Below, one piece after another: positions 9,767 through 17,497 of a stretch of 64,000 nucleotides of DNA (its first letter is position 1; each line of letters starts with the position of its first letter). The position numbers and the translations under genes were made by a program. Origin of the DNA: Acidobacteriota bacterium (GTDB taxonomy: Bacteria > Acidobacteriota > Terriglobia > Bryobacterales > Bryobacteraceae); contig JAPKYZ010000026.1 in NCBI GenBank assembly GCA_026394055.1, positions 124,001-188,000 on the forward strand. Reading direction: 5' to 3'. The notes beneath the pieces were generated by a model that ran no database searches, was not told the origin of the DNA, and was given only the letters and a program-made list of their open reading frames with translations.

Positions 9767-10762
9767 TTACACCAGCACCGGTGGAGCGACGGGCATCGCC
9801 ATCAGCTGGTCCTCAAACGAGTAATCGATCTTGGACTTCTTCTGGTTCCGCACATACCAGCGATAAGATTCCTGCAAGCCGGTCAGAAAATCGGTCGGCT
9901 TAAACTTCAGCATCCGCTGCGCCTTGGCGACGACTTGGGTGATCGCCGGGATGTCGAAGTAGTACCCAAAATAGAGCTTCGGGCCTAGCGGGTGGCCGCC
10001 CGCCATCAGGATCTGCCGCCGGGGCATGCGCGTGATGTGCAGCTTCTTGCCAGCGGCCTGAGACAGCACTTCCAGCAACTCTTCCTGCGTGATCGGACGC
10101 GGGTTGGCCACGTTAAAGGCCTGCCCCAGCGCTTGCGGCTCATCCAGCACCTTCATGCACATGGCCACCAGGTCCTTGATGAAGACAAACTGCATCAAGC
10201 GCCGGCCGTCGCCGGGCAGGATCAGGCTGCGGTTATCGCGCAAGCGATCCCAGAAGAACTGTTCGCGATAGTAGGGGTTGCCGGGTCCGTAGATGAAGGG
10301 CGGCCGGATGGTGACCACCGGCACTTTGCTGCGATGGTAGAGCCGGAACAGCATGCGCTCCGTCATCGCCTTATTGCGGACATAGGGGTCCGGGTGATCG
10401 TCGGGCGCCAGCGCATCGGCCTCATGATGATTCAAGCCGTCGCCGTAGGCGGCCACGCTCGACATGAAGATATAGCGCTGCAGCCGGTCACTAACGGCGC
10501 GCACGGTGGCTTCCACCTGGTTGGCGGTGGTGCCGCGCTCCCAGTCATAGACGTTGTCGTAGACGGCTTCGAAGCGCTGGCCGTCCAGGGCCCGCTTCAA
10601 GGCCTCCGGATCGTTGCGGTCTGCTTGTAAGTTAACGACCCGTTTTCCGTAGTCGTGCTTATTCCGCCGGTGCAACACCGACACTTCATGACCAGCTTTG
10701 ACCAGTTGGGGGACCAGCAGTTTGCCGATGTAATTTGTCCCGCCAATAACGAGAACTTTCAT
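9767..10762 (-). CDS. NAD-dependent epimerase/dehydratase family protein (extended SDR)
   Basis: The 331-residue protein has the Rossmann NAD(P)-binding start MKVLVIGGTNYIGKLL, an aspartate pair at the end of the second strand region (NLQADRNDPEALKRAL), and the SDR substrate region VTIRPPFIYGPGNPYYREQ. The usual YxxxK motif is not obvious: SSVAAYGDGLNHHEADAL stands where it is expected, and YVRNKAMTE may supply the Tyr and Lys. Extended SDRs act on nucleotide sugars or related diols. It follows inositol-phosphate synthase after 19 nt, so an inositol- or sugar-linked step is plausible. The exact substrate is unknown. Confidence 0.85.
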   Translation of the reverse strand: MKVLVIGGTNYIGKLLVPQLVKAGHEVSVLHRRNKHDYGKRVVNLQADRNDPEALKRALDGQRFEAVYDNVYDWERGTTANQVEATVRAVSDRLQRYIFMSSVAAYGDGLNHHEADALAPDDHPDPYVRNKAMTERMLFRLYHRSKVPVVTIRPPFIYGPGNPYYREQFFWDRLRDNRSLILPGDGRRLMQFVFIKDLVAMCMKVLDEPQALGQAFNVANPRPITQEELLEVLSQAAGKKLHITRMPRRQILMAGGHPLGPKLYFGYYFDIPAITQVVAKAQRMLKFKPTDFLTGLQESYRWYVRNQKKSKIDYSFEDQLMAMPVAPPVLV

Positions 10763-10781
10763 TTTCGATGTAGGGACGTTT

Positions 10782-12110
10782 TTAGTCGTAATATTCCAGG
10801 CCCAAGTGAGTAATCAGGTCTTCGCCACGCATCCAGCGGAGCGTATTTTTCAGCTTCATCAGCTGAATAAAGATGTCGTGCTCCGGGTAGAGGCCCGGGG
10901 CCGTCATCGGTCCCTTAAAGTAGAAACTCAACCATTCTTGGATGCCACGCATCCCCGCGCGCTGCGCTAAGTCGAGAAACAACACCAGATCGAGCACCAG
11001 CGGCGCGGCCAGAATGGAGTCGCGGCACAGGAAGTCCACCTTGATCTGCATCGGGTAGCCCAGCCACCCGAAGATATCGATGTTGTCCCAACCTTCTTTG
11101 GCATCGCCGCGCGGCGGATAGTAGTTGATCTTGACCGAGTGGAAGAGGTTGCCGTAGAGCTCCGGATAGAGATTCGGCTGCAGAATCTGATCCAGCACCG
11201 ACAGCTTGGTTTCTTCCTTCGTCTTGAAGCTGCCCGGATCTTCCAGCACTTCGCCGTCGCGGTTACCGAGAATGTTGGTGGAAAACCAGCCCGTCATGCC
11301 CAGCATGCGCGCCTTAAAGCCCGGCGCCAGCAGCGTCTTCATGAAGGTCTGGCCGGTTTTGAAATCCTTGCCGCAAATCGGCACGTTGTTGTCCCGCGCC
11401 AAATCGAGCAGGCACGGAATGTCATGCGTCAGGTTGGGGGCGCCATTGGCAAACGGCACACCGCACTTGATCGCCGCATAAGCGTAGATCTGGCTGGGGG
11501 CAATATCCGGATCGCTGGCCTTCAAGCCCGCCTCAAAGCTCTCGATCGTCTGGTGAACGGCCGCGGCGCGGTGGAACACTTCCGTCGATCCGCACCAGAT
11601 CATCACCAACCGCGCGCAGCCATTGTCGACGCGGAACTTCTCAATGTCGGCGATCAACGCCAGGGCCTTTTCCCACTTGGTGCCCTGCTTGACGTTGGGC
11701 CCATCGATCCGCTTGACGTATTCGCGATCGAATACAGCGGCCATGGGCTTGATCTTCTCCAGCGGCTCCCGGACTTTCTCCAACTGCGCCGGCTCCAGCA
11801 CGCGAGCATTCGCGGCGGCCTCAAACGCGTTGTCGTCGAAGATATCCCAGCCACCGAAAACCAGATCTTCCAGGTTAGCGAGCGGCACAAAATCTTTGAT
11901 CTTGGGAGTGCGGGCGTCGGTACGCTTGCCCAGCCGCACCGTCGCCAACTGCGTGAGTGAACCGACCGGAGCCGCCCACCCCTGCTTGATCGCCTCAACA
12001 CCCGCCATAAAGGTGGTGGAAACGGCGCCAATGCCCGGTATCAGGATGCCCAGTTTGCCTTCGGCGGGGGCGATCGTGACACCTTTTGAGGATGACTGAT
12101 TTTCCGACAA
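10782..12110 (-). CDS. ino1: inositol-3-phosphate synthase (myo-inositol-1-phosphate synthase)
   Basis: The 442-residue protein converts glucose 6-phosphate to inositol 3-phosphate using bound NAD. The start region GKLGILIPGIGAVSTTFMAG is the NAD-binding loop. GGWDIFDDNAFEAA, VKQGTKWEKALALIADIEKF, ICGKDFKTGQTFMKTLLAPG and the following NILGNRDG are landmarks of the family, and the length is typical of the bacterial/eukaryote-like long form. It appears to be the first gene of a leftward run with an SDR epimerase, an outer-membrane protein and a thioesterase. Inositol phosphate can feed phosphatidylinositol-type lipids, ether lipids or compatible solutes; which one cannot be told here. Confidence 0.93.
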   Translation of the reverse strand: MSENQSSSKGVTIAPAEGKLGILIPGIGAVSTTFMAGVEAIKQGWAAPVGSLTQLATVRLGKRTDARTPKIKDFVPLANLEDLVFGGWDIFDDNAFEAAANARVLEPAQLEKVREPLEKIKPMAAVFDREYVKRIDGPNVKQGTKWEKALALIADIEKFRVDNGCARLVMIWCGSTEVFHRAAAVHQTIESFEAGLKASDPDIAPSQIYAYAAIKCGVPFANGAPNLTHDIPCLLDLARDNNVPICGKDFKTGQTFMKTLLAPGFKARMLGMTGWFSTNILGNRDGEVLEDPGSFKTKEETKLSVLDQILQPNLYPELYGNLFHSVKINYYPPRGDAKEGWDNIDIFGWLGYPMQIKVDFLCRDSILAAPLVLDLVLFLDLAQRAGMRGIQEWLSFYFKGPMTAPGLYPEHDIFIQLMKLKNTLRWMRGEDLITHLGLEYYD

Positions 12111-12182
12111 GAACTGATCCTACTTTCCTTCGGGGCGGAACTTGACCCGCAGTCAATCGGCGACGAGGGCAAATCCCGGACC

Positions 12183-12211
12183 TTGCCTGAACCACCGGCG
12201 GGCGCTATACA
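12183..12211 (+). promoter_or_regulatory. candidate sigma-70-like promoter of the LytTR regulator gene
   Basis: TTGCCT at 12183-12188 and TATACA at 12206-12211 are 17 nt apart, each matching four of six consensus bases. They lie 27 nt before the ATG at 12238. No strong ribosome-binding site follows. The call rests on pattern match only. Confidence 0.4.
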
Positions 12212-12237
12212 GCGCTAAACTGATATCGTAGCATCTC

Positions 12238-13011
12238 ATGCCTGTGCGCGCGACTGCAACGCTGTCGGTCCTTCTGGTGGATGACGAAGCCCTGGCTTTA
12301 AGTGAGTTGTCCTATCTTTTGAAGGACTTCCCAGATCTGGAGGTGATCGGCACCGCCTCCAATGGCCTTGAAGCCGTGGAGGCGATCGAGAATCTGGAAC
12401 CCGACGTCGTGTTTATGGATGTACAGATGCCGGGCCTGGACGGTTTGGGCGTCATCCGGCGGCTGTCAGAAAAGAAAATCCCCCTACCGCACTTTGTCCT
12501 GGCGACCGCGTTCGACCAATACGCCGTCGAAGCGTTCCAACTGGAGGCGCTGGACTACCTGCTGAAGCCGATTGAGCGCCATCGTCTGGAGCAGACCATC
12601 GAGCGCGCGCGCAAAGTGGTGGAAGGCCACCAGCGCGCCGCCGAGGCGCCTCCCCCACCCCACACCGCCCCGGCGCGTAACCGTATCCTGGTCAGGCACT
12701 TAAACCGCAACCTGATTGTCGAAGCGCAAGACATCATCTTCGTCACCATTGACGAAGGCGTCATCACGGTGGTGACCAACGAGGTGGAGGGGCTCTCCAA
12801 CTACCGCACCATCGAAGAGATGCAGGCCGACCTGGACCCGGAGCTGTTCTGGCGCGTCCACCGCAGCTATCTGGTGAACGTCAAACGCATCCGCGAAGTG
12901 GTGCCGTGGTTCAAGTCCAGCTTCCAGGTAAAGATGGAAGACAAAAAGCAGACACTCATCCCAGTGAGCCGGGTCCAGACCAAGAAGCTCCGGACTTTGC
13001 TGAAGCTGTAG
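12238..13011 (+). CDS. LytTR-type response regulator
   Basis: This 257-residue regulator has a receiver domain (residues about 9-125) with acidic pocket D15-D16, phospho-acceptor D61 in FMDVQMPG and the lysine in LLKPIE. After a proline-rich linker (about 136-148) comes a LytTR DNA-binding domain (about 150-257, with FWRVHRSYLVNVKRIREV). Members of this group bind paired direct repeats upstream of their targets. No LytS-type sensor kinase gene is adjacent, so its partner lies elsewhere. The next gene downstream is the large TonB-dependent receptor, 204 nt away and with its own promoter-like sequence, so control of that receptor is possible but unproven. Confidence 0.95.
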   Translation: MPVRATATLSVLLVDDEALALSELSYLLKDFPDLEVIGTASNGLEAVEAIENLEPDVVFMDVQMPGLDGLGVIRRLSEKKIPLPHFVLATAFDQYAVEAFQLEALDYLLKPIERHRLEQTIERARKVVEGHQRAAEAPPPPHTAPARNRILVRHLNRNLIVEAQDIIFVTIDEGVITVVTNEVEGLSNYRTIEEMQADLDPELFWRVHRSYLVNVKRIREVVPWFKSSFQVKMEDKKQTLIPVSRVQTKKLRTLLKL

Positions 13012-13080
13012 CTGGACCCGGTTTTCTGCAACCAAACTCAACTTTGTGCGAGAACGCCCTGGGCGTAACTCTCAATTCAT

Positions 13081-13109
13081 TTGTAATCGCCGTTCCGGGC
13101 TGTTATACA
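13081..13109 (+). promoter_or_regulatory. candidate promoter of the TonB-dependent receptor gene
   Basis: TTGTAA at 13081-13086 and TATACA at 13104-13109 are separated by 17 nt. They lie about 105 nt upstream of the ATG at 13216, leaving a roughly 100-nt leader with a GAGGAAAA ribosome-binding site just before the start. Pattern match only. Confidence 0.4.
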
Positions 13110-13215
13110 AGTACGAGGGTCTCTCTTTCCCCTCTGCAAATCTGCCCGAGGCCGGCGTGCGCGGTGTTCTCCACCTGGCGGCAGCTGCCTGAGAGCCCTA
13201 CGAGGAAAACTTTTG

Positions 13216-16200
13216 ATGCACAGACTTTTACTTTTGGCGGTCATCTCCGCCGCTTCGTTGCTAGCGCAATCGACATTCGGCGTCTTTTTGGGAACCGTCA
13301 CCGACGCCACCGGCGCCATCGTCACCGGCGCCAAAGTACGCCTCACCAATCAAGGTGAGAACACGACGCGCGAAGCGTCAGCAGACGCCTCCGGCAACTA
13401 CGAGTTCCAGAACGTCAAGCCGGGCCTCTATACCGTGATGGTCACCCAATCCGGCTTCCGGGGCTTTAGCGCCAAGGACATCGTCCTGGTGTCGCGCCAG
13501 GTGATCCGCGTGGATGCGGCGTTGCAGGTGGGCGAAGTGACGCAGACCGTGGAAGTTTCCGCGGCGGCCGGCGTGATCGCCACCGATTCGCAGACCGTCT
13601 CCTCGACGTTGAGCGGCGAACAGATCCTGGGCTTGCCCGTGAACGTCCGCGGCGGCTCCTCCGGCACCACGCCCTACGGCATGATCGCCGCGCTGCCCGG
13701 CGTGCAATCTGACAATGGCGGCGGCTACGGCATCCAGGGCGGTGTCCCGGCGCAGAGCGAATCGACTTCCGACGGTATTTCGATCACCAACGTCACCGGC
13801 AACAGCCCGAACCGCAACCTGTTCCCCTCGGTGGAATCGATCTCCGAGATCAAGGTGCAGGGCGTCGGCAACGGTGCTGAATACGGCGCCCCCGGCGACA
13901 TCACCACGATTTCGCGCTCCGGCACCAACGACTATCACGGCGCAGGCTTCTGGTATCACCAGAACAAGGCGCTCGATTCGCGCGCGTTCAACCAGGCGCT
14001 GCTGCCCGCCAAGGTTGGCAACACGTTTGGCGGCACCTTCAGCGGCCCCGTACTGCTGCCCAAGATCTACAACGGCCGCAACCGGACGTTCTTTCTGTTC
14101 ACCTGGGAAAGCTTCCGCTTCCCGCGCCAGTCGACCATCACCAATGCGGTGCCCACGACGGCCATGAAGAATGGCGACTTTTCCGCCGAACCCGTCACCA
14201 TCCGGGACCCGTTCACCGGCCTGCCCTTTGAAGGCAATCGCATTCCGGCCAGCCGGATCAACGCTGTGGCCAAGGCCGTGATTCCGTTCTACCCGGACCC
14301 CAACGTCGGCAACACGTCGCGCTTCGCCCAAGCCAACTACATCGACAACCGGAAGGCGAACATCACCTCCAACCAGTTCGACATCCGTGTTGACCACCAG
14401 TTCTCGACGGCCCACACCATCTTCGGCCGCTACAGCCAGAAGACCAACCCCTCCACCAGCCCCAACAACCTGCTGCTGCCCGCCGACACACAGTTCACCA
14501 ACTACAAGCAGGCCGTGGTGAGCTACACCTGGACCATCGCGCCCACCCTGTTGAACGAGTTCCGCGGCGGCATCTCCTATGCCCCCTCCGGCTCCGAGTT
14601 CCCCTTTGATGGTTTGGCTTTCGCCAACAGCCTGAACCTGAAGGACATCCAGCGCGACATCTTCTTTAACGCGCTGCCCAACTTCTCGATCGACCGGCAG
14701 ACCAGCTTCAACAAAGGCCGCCCGGGCCGCAGCATCTCCTGGAACACCCAGTTCATCGACAACCTCACCTGGACCAAGGGCAAGCACACCTTCAAGTTCG
14801 GCGCCGACATCCGCCGCCTGCGCGCCCAAACCAACCTGGGCTTCACCACCGGCGATAACTACGGCGACTACAACTTCAGCGGCAACTTCACTGGCCAGCC
14901 CTGGGGAGACTTCCTGCTGGGTGTTCCGGTGAACACTTCGGTGGCCGTGGTGCAGCTCGATAACGACGGCAGCAGTGTTCACTACAAGGGCTACGCGCAG
15001 GACAGCTGGCGCATCTCGCCGCGGCTGACGCTGGAATACGGCGTCCGGTATGAGCTGCACCCCGGCTACAAAGATGCCGGCTTCAACATCGCCAACTTTG
15101 ACCGTACGGTGCCCCGCACGGGCCGCGTGGTGATCCCCAGCGACCCCAAGGCCAAGCAGTTCATCGCCCCGGCGGTGTTGAGCTCCATCAACGCCTGCCC
15201 CGGCGCAGCCATCGGCGGCGTGCCCTGCACCCCGTTCGTCACGGCCAGCGAAGCCGGCATTCCGGAATCGCTCCGCAATAACTACTACGCGCAGTTTCTG
15301 CCGCGCGTGGGCTTCGCTTACCGCTTGAACAATAAGACGACCATCCGAGCCGGCGCCGGCATGTACAACATGATCCTGCTGGGCAGCGTCTTCTTCTCGC
15401 TCACCGGCACCGTGCAGTCCGATGTGCGCTCCTTCAACAACGTCTCCTCCACCGGCCGCCCGATCTTCTCGCTGCCGGAAACGCGCCCCCCGGGCGTGAA
15501 CGGCGTGGTGGGCGGCTCACTGGGTGCCTTTGAGTTCCGCACCGCCAACCAGATCGACTTCAAGCCGCCGCAGATGCTGCAGTGGAACTTCTCGATCGAC
15601 CGCGAACTGAACAGCACCACGGGCCTCCGCCTCAGCTACATCGCCAACAAGGCCACCAACATGCCCTGGGCGCCAGATCTCAACCAGCCCGTCACCTCCA
15701 CCCAGTTCTTCACCCAGCGGCCGTTGACCGACCGCCCCTTCCCCAACTGGGGCCTGATCTATTCGCGCGATGCCGGAGCGAACTCGATCTACCAGTCGTT
15801 CCAGGCCGAGCTCAACCGCCGCTTCAAGAGCGGGTTCACCTTTAACGGCGCCTACACCTTGGCCAAGCAGTTGAGCGACGCCGCCGGCCCGAACCCCAGC
15901 GGCTTTGTCGGCGAGACGGGCGGCGGACGCGTCACCAATTCGCTGAACCGCGCGGCCGACCGTGGCGATGTCTATGCCACCCGCCGCCACCGGTTCGTCA
16001 ACAGCTTGGTCTATGACCTGCCGTTCGGCCGTGGCCGCAAGCTGATGTCCAACGCCAATCGCTTCGCCGATGCCGTGCTGGGCGGCTGGAGCATCAGCTC
16101 GCTGATGATCATTCAATCCGGCCCCTACCTGACGCCCACCTTCAGCGCCGTGGGTGACCCCTCCGGCACCAACGCTCCCCGGCGCGGCACGCAGCGGCCC

Positions 16201-16623
16201 GACCGGATCGGCGCCGCCACGGGCGAAGTCAGCGACCCCACGCGGGTCCAGTGGCTGGACCGTTCGGCCTTTATCTGCCCGGGCCGTGTGGCCGGGGCGG
16301 CGGATCAGTTCAACTGCTCGGTGGGCGTACTGCCGGGCCGTGACATCAACCCCATCGGACGCTTCGGCAACTCGGGCGTCGGCATCGTGCTCGGCCCCGG
16401 CACCTTTAGCTGGAACGCCGGCATGCGCAAGAGCTTTACGCTCGCCGAGCGTCTGCGGCTCCGTCTGGAAGGCACGTTCACCAACGTACCCAACTGGACC
16501 AACCTGGGCGACCCCGTGTTGAACATCAACGACAACAACTTCGGCCGCATCACCAACACCCGCAGCGGCGCCGACTTCGGCGGCAACCGCACGGGCCAGG
16601 TCTCGCTGCGGTTGGAATTCTAA
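13216..16623 (+). CDS. Oar-like TonB-dependent receptor with carboxypeptidase-regulatory domain
   Basis: The protein has 1135 residues, counted from ATG 13216, which follows a good GAGGAAAA ribosome-binding site. A signal peptide (MHRLLLLAVISAASLLAQS) leads into a carboxypeptidase-regulatory beta-sandwich (about 20-105, GTVTDATGAIVTGAKVRLTN ending GLYTVMVTQSGF). A plug-like region with PVNVRGGSSG follows, then a long barrel region and a C-terminal strand ending VSLRLEF. Such Oar/CirA-type receptors are strongly expanded in Acidobacteriota and are thought to take up large substrates or handle polymers at the outer membrane. No SusD partner is seen. A strong terminator follows directly, so it is a single-gene unit. 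Confidence 0.93.
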   Translation: MHRLLLLAVISAASLLAQSTFGVFLGTVTDATGAIVTGAKVRLTNQGENTTREASADASGNYEFQNVKPGLYTVMVTQSGFRGFSAKDIVLVSRQVIRVDAALQVGEVTQTVEVSAAAGVIATDSQTVSSTLSGEQILGLPVNVRGGSSGTTPYGMIAALPGVQSDNGGGYGIQGGVPAQSESTSDGISITNVTGNSPNRNLFPSVESISEIKVQGVGNGAEYGAPGDITTISRSGTNDYHGAGFWYHQNKALDSRAFNQALLPAKVGNTFGGTFSGPVLLPKIYNGRNRTFFLFTWESFRFPRQSTITNAVPTTAMKNGDFSAEPVTIRDPFTGLPFEGNRIPASRINAVAKAVIPFYPDPNVGNTSRFAQANYIDNRKANITSNQFDIRVDHQFSTAHTIFGRYSQKTNPSTSPNNLLLPADTQFTNYKQAVVSYTWTIAPTLLNEFRGGISYAPSGSEFPFDGLAFANSLNLKDIQRDIFFNALPNFSIDRQTSFNKGRPGRSISWNTQFIDNLTWTKGKHTFKFGADIRRLRAQTNLGFTTGDNYGDYNFSGNFTGQPWGDFLLGVPVNTSVAVVQLDNDGSSVHYKGYAQDSWRISPRLTLEYGVRYELHPGYKDAGFNIANFDRTVPRTGRVVIPSDPKAKQFIAPAVLSSINACPGAAIGGVPCTPFVTASEAGIPESLRNNYYAQFLPRVGFAYRLNNKTTIRAGAGMYNMILLGSVFFSLTGTVQSDVRSFNNVSSTGRPIFSLPETRPPGVNGVVGGSLGAFEFRTANQIDFKPPQMLQWNFSIDRELNSTTGLRLSYIANKATNMPWAPDLNQPVTSTQFFTQRPLTDRPFPNWGLIYSRDAGANSIYQSFQAELNRRFKSGFTFNGAYTLAKQLSDAAGPNPSGFVGETGGGRVTNSLNRAADRGDVYATRRHRFVNSLVYDLPFGRGRKLMSNANRFADAVLGGWSISSLMIIQSGPYLTPTFSAVGDPSGTNAPRRGTQRPDRIGAATGEVSDPTRVQWLDRSAFICPGRVAGAADQFNCSVGVLPGRDINPIGRFGNSGVGIVLGPGTFSWNAGMRKSFTLAERLRLRLEGTFTNVPNWTNLGDPVLNINDNNFGRITNTRSGADFGGNRTGQVSLRLEF

Positions 16624-16649
16624 GACCGCACTGTAGTTCGATCCTGAAT

Positions 16650-16697
16650 CAGCGTCCGCTGAGGCCATCACCGGCCCGGCGGGCGCTGATTTTTTTT
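16650..16697 (+). terminator. rho-independent terminator after the TonB-dependent receptor
   Basis: A 10-bp stem (cagcgtccgc paired with gcgggcgctg, one G-U pair) with a 19-nt loop is followed by a run of eight T. It lies 26 nt past the stop codon and is the clearest terminator in the window. Confidence 0.9.
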
Positions 16698-16781
16698 GCG
16701 CTTGACGACGCAGAAGGGGCTGGCGCCAGGCTACGCTCGGACGCGACCGCCCCGCATCAGGGTGATGCATAATGAGGATGT

Positions 16782-17099
16782 ATGCCTCACTCGATCAAAG
16801 TTGGGGAATCCGGCCGAGGTTCTCGGCGGTCGGCATTGAAGGGCAAAGCCTCCACCGGCAGCGCTCGGTACACGGTCGGGCTGACACCGGCGTTGGCCCA
16901 CCAAGTCGAGCGGTACGCCAAGGCCAACGACAGCAGCATGAGCAAGGCGATCGCGGCGCTGGTGCGGGTCGGCCTCGAAGGCCAGGAGCATCGAAAGCGA
17001 GAGTTCTTCTCTAAGTTGAAGGCGAATCTGGCAAGCGCGGACCTCAGCCGTGAGGACGAGTTGCTGGATGAGTTTCGGGCGTTGATTCTCGGCCATTGA
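16782..17099 (+). CDS. small protein with ribbon-helix-helix-like region, possible antitoxin
   Basis: The 105-residue protein has a basic N-terminus (about 1-28), then ARYTVGLTPALAHQVERYA followed by SMSKAIAALVRVGLE, which reads as a beta strand and two helices of the ribbon-helix-helix type. The C-terminal third is charged and helical (REDELLDEFRALIL). Start ATG 16782 has GAGGA close upstream. The next small gene starts 4 nt after its stop, so the two are co-transcribed; small DNA-binding protein plus small partner is the usual layout of a type II toxin-antitoxin pair, but neither member has an identifiable toxin fold. Confidence 0.55.
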   Translation: MPHSIKVGESGRGSRRSALKGKASTGSARYTVGLTPALAHQVERYAKANDSSMSKAIAALVRVGLEGQEHRKREFFSKLKANLASADLSREDELLDEFRALILGH

Positions 17100-17103
17100 T
17101 GCG

Positions 17104-17346
17104 ATGCCGAAGATCCAGTGGGAGCATCTCCCCAGAGACAAGTGGGCTCACTTGCGAGACCGCGCCAAGGAGCGTCAGATTTCACAGGACGACCTCTTCG
17201 CGTTGGCCGAATGGAAGAGGGAAGATCCGGACGTGCCCGACGGCGATTGGTATAAGGACTTCGGCACATTCAAGCTGTGCGGCAAGGGCCGATTCCCCAG
17301 TACCTTTCTCTTGCGCGGACAGGTAGCCCGTGGGAAGAGCTTGTAA
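17104..17346 (+). CDS. conserved-looking 80-residue protein of unknown function
   Basis: It starts 4 nt after the ribbon-helix-helix-like gene. The protein MPKIQWEHLPRDKWAHLRDR is charged and helical in its first half; the second half holds DWYKDFGTFKLCGKGRFPST followed by FLLRGQVARGKSL, which looks like a small beta hairpin unit with one cysteine. I do not recognise a named family. By position it could be the partner of the upstream DNA-binding protein. Base use resembles the neighbouring genes, which argues that it is a real gene. Confidence 0.55.
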   Translation: MPKIQWEHLPRDKWAHLRDRAKERQISQDDLFALAEWKREDPDVPDGDWYKDFGTFKLCGKGRFPSTFLLRGQVARGKSL

Positions 17347-17468
17347 GGCGAGACCGCAAGGCGGCCAACCCTTTCAGCAGCGCCCGTGGCGCAATGCGCG
17401 GAGTAGGCCCAACGCGCGCGGTTGGCTTCGGGGGACGGGCGCGCCGCCCGCACGGTGGCACACACCGA

Positions 17469-17474
17469 TATAAT
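17469..17474 (+). promoter_or_regulatory. perfect -10 hexamer upstream of the second PSD1 gene
   Basis: TATAAT occurs 24 nt before the ATG at 17498 in otherwise very GC-rich sequence. No matching -35 hexamer is seen at 16-18 nt upstream (the sequence there is GC-rich), so the promoter would depend on an activator or another sigma factor. Low certainty. Confidence 0.35.
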
Positions 17475-17497
17475 CGGGGCAGCTCAACAGCCTGCCT

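Noticed and set aside
13378-15060. 560-codon minus-strand frame inside the TonB-dependent receptor gene
   Set aside because: Val/Ala/Gly-rich translation with no recognisable domain, fully opposite a gene with clear family motifs.
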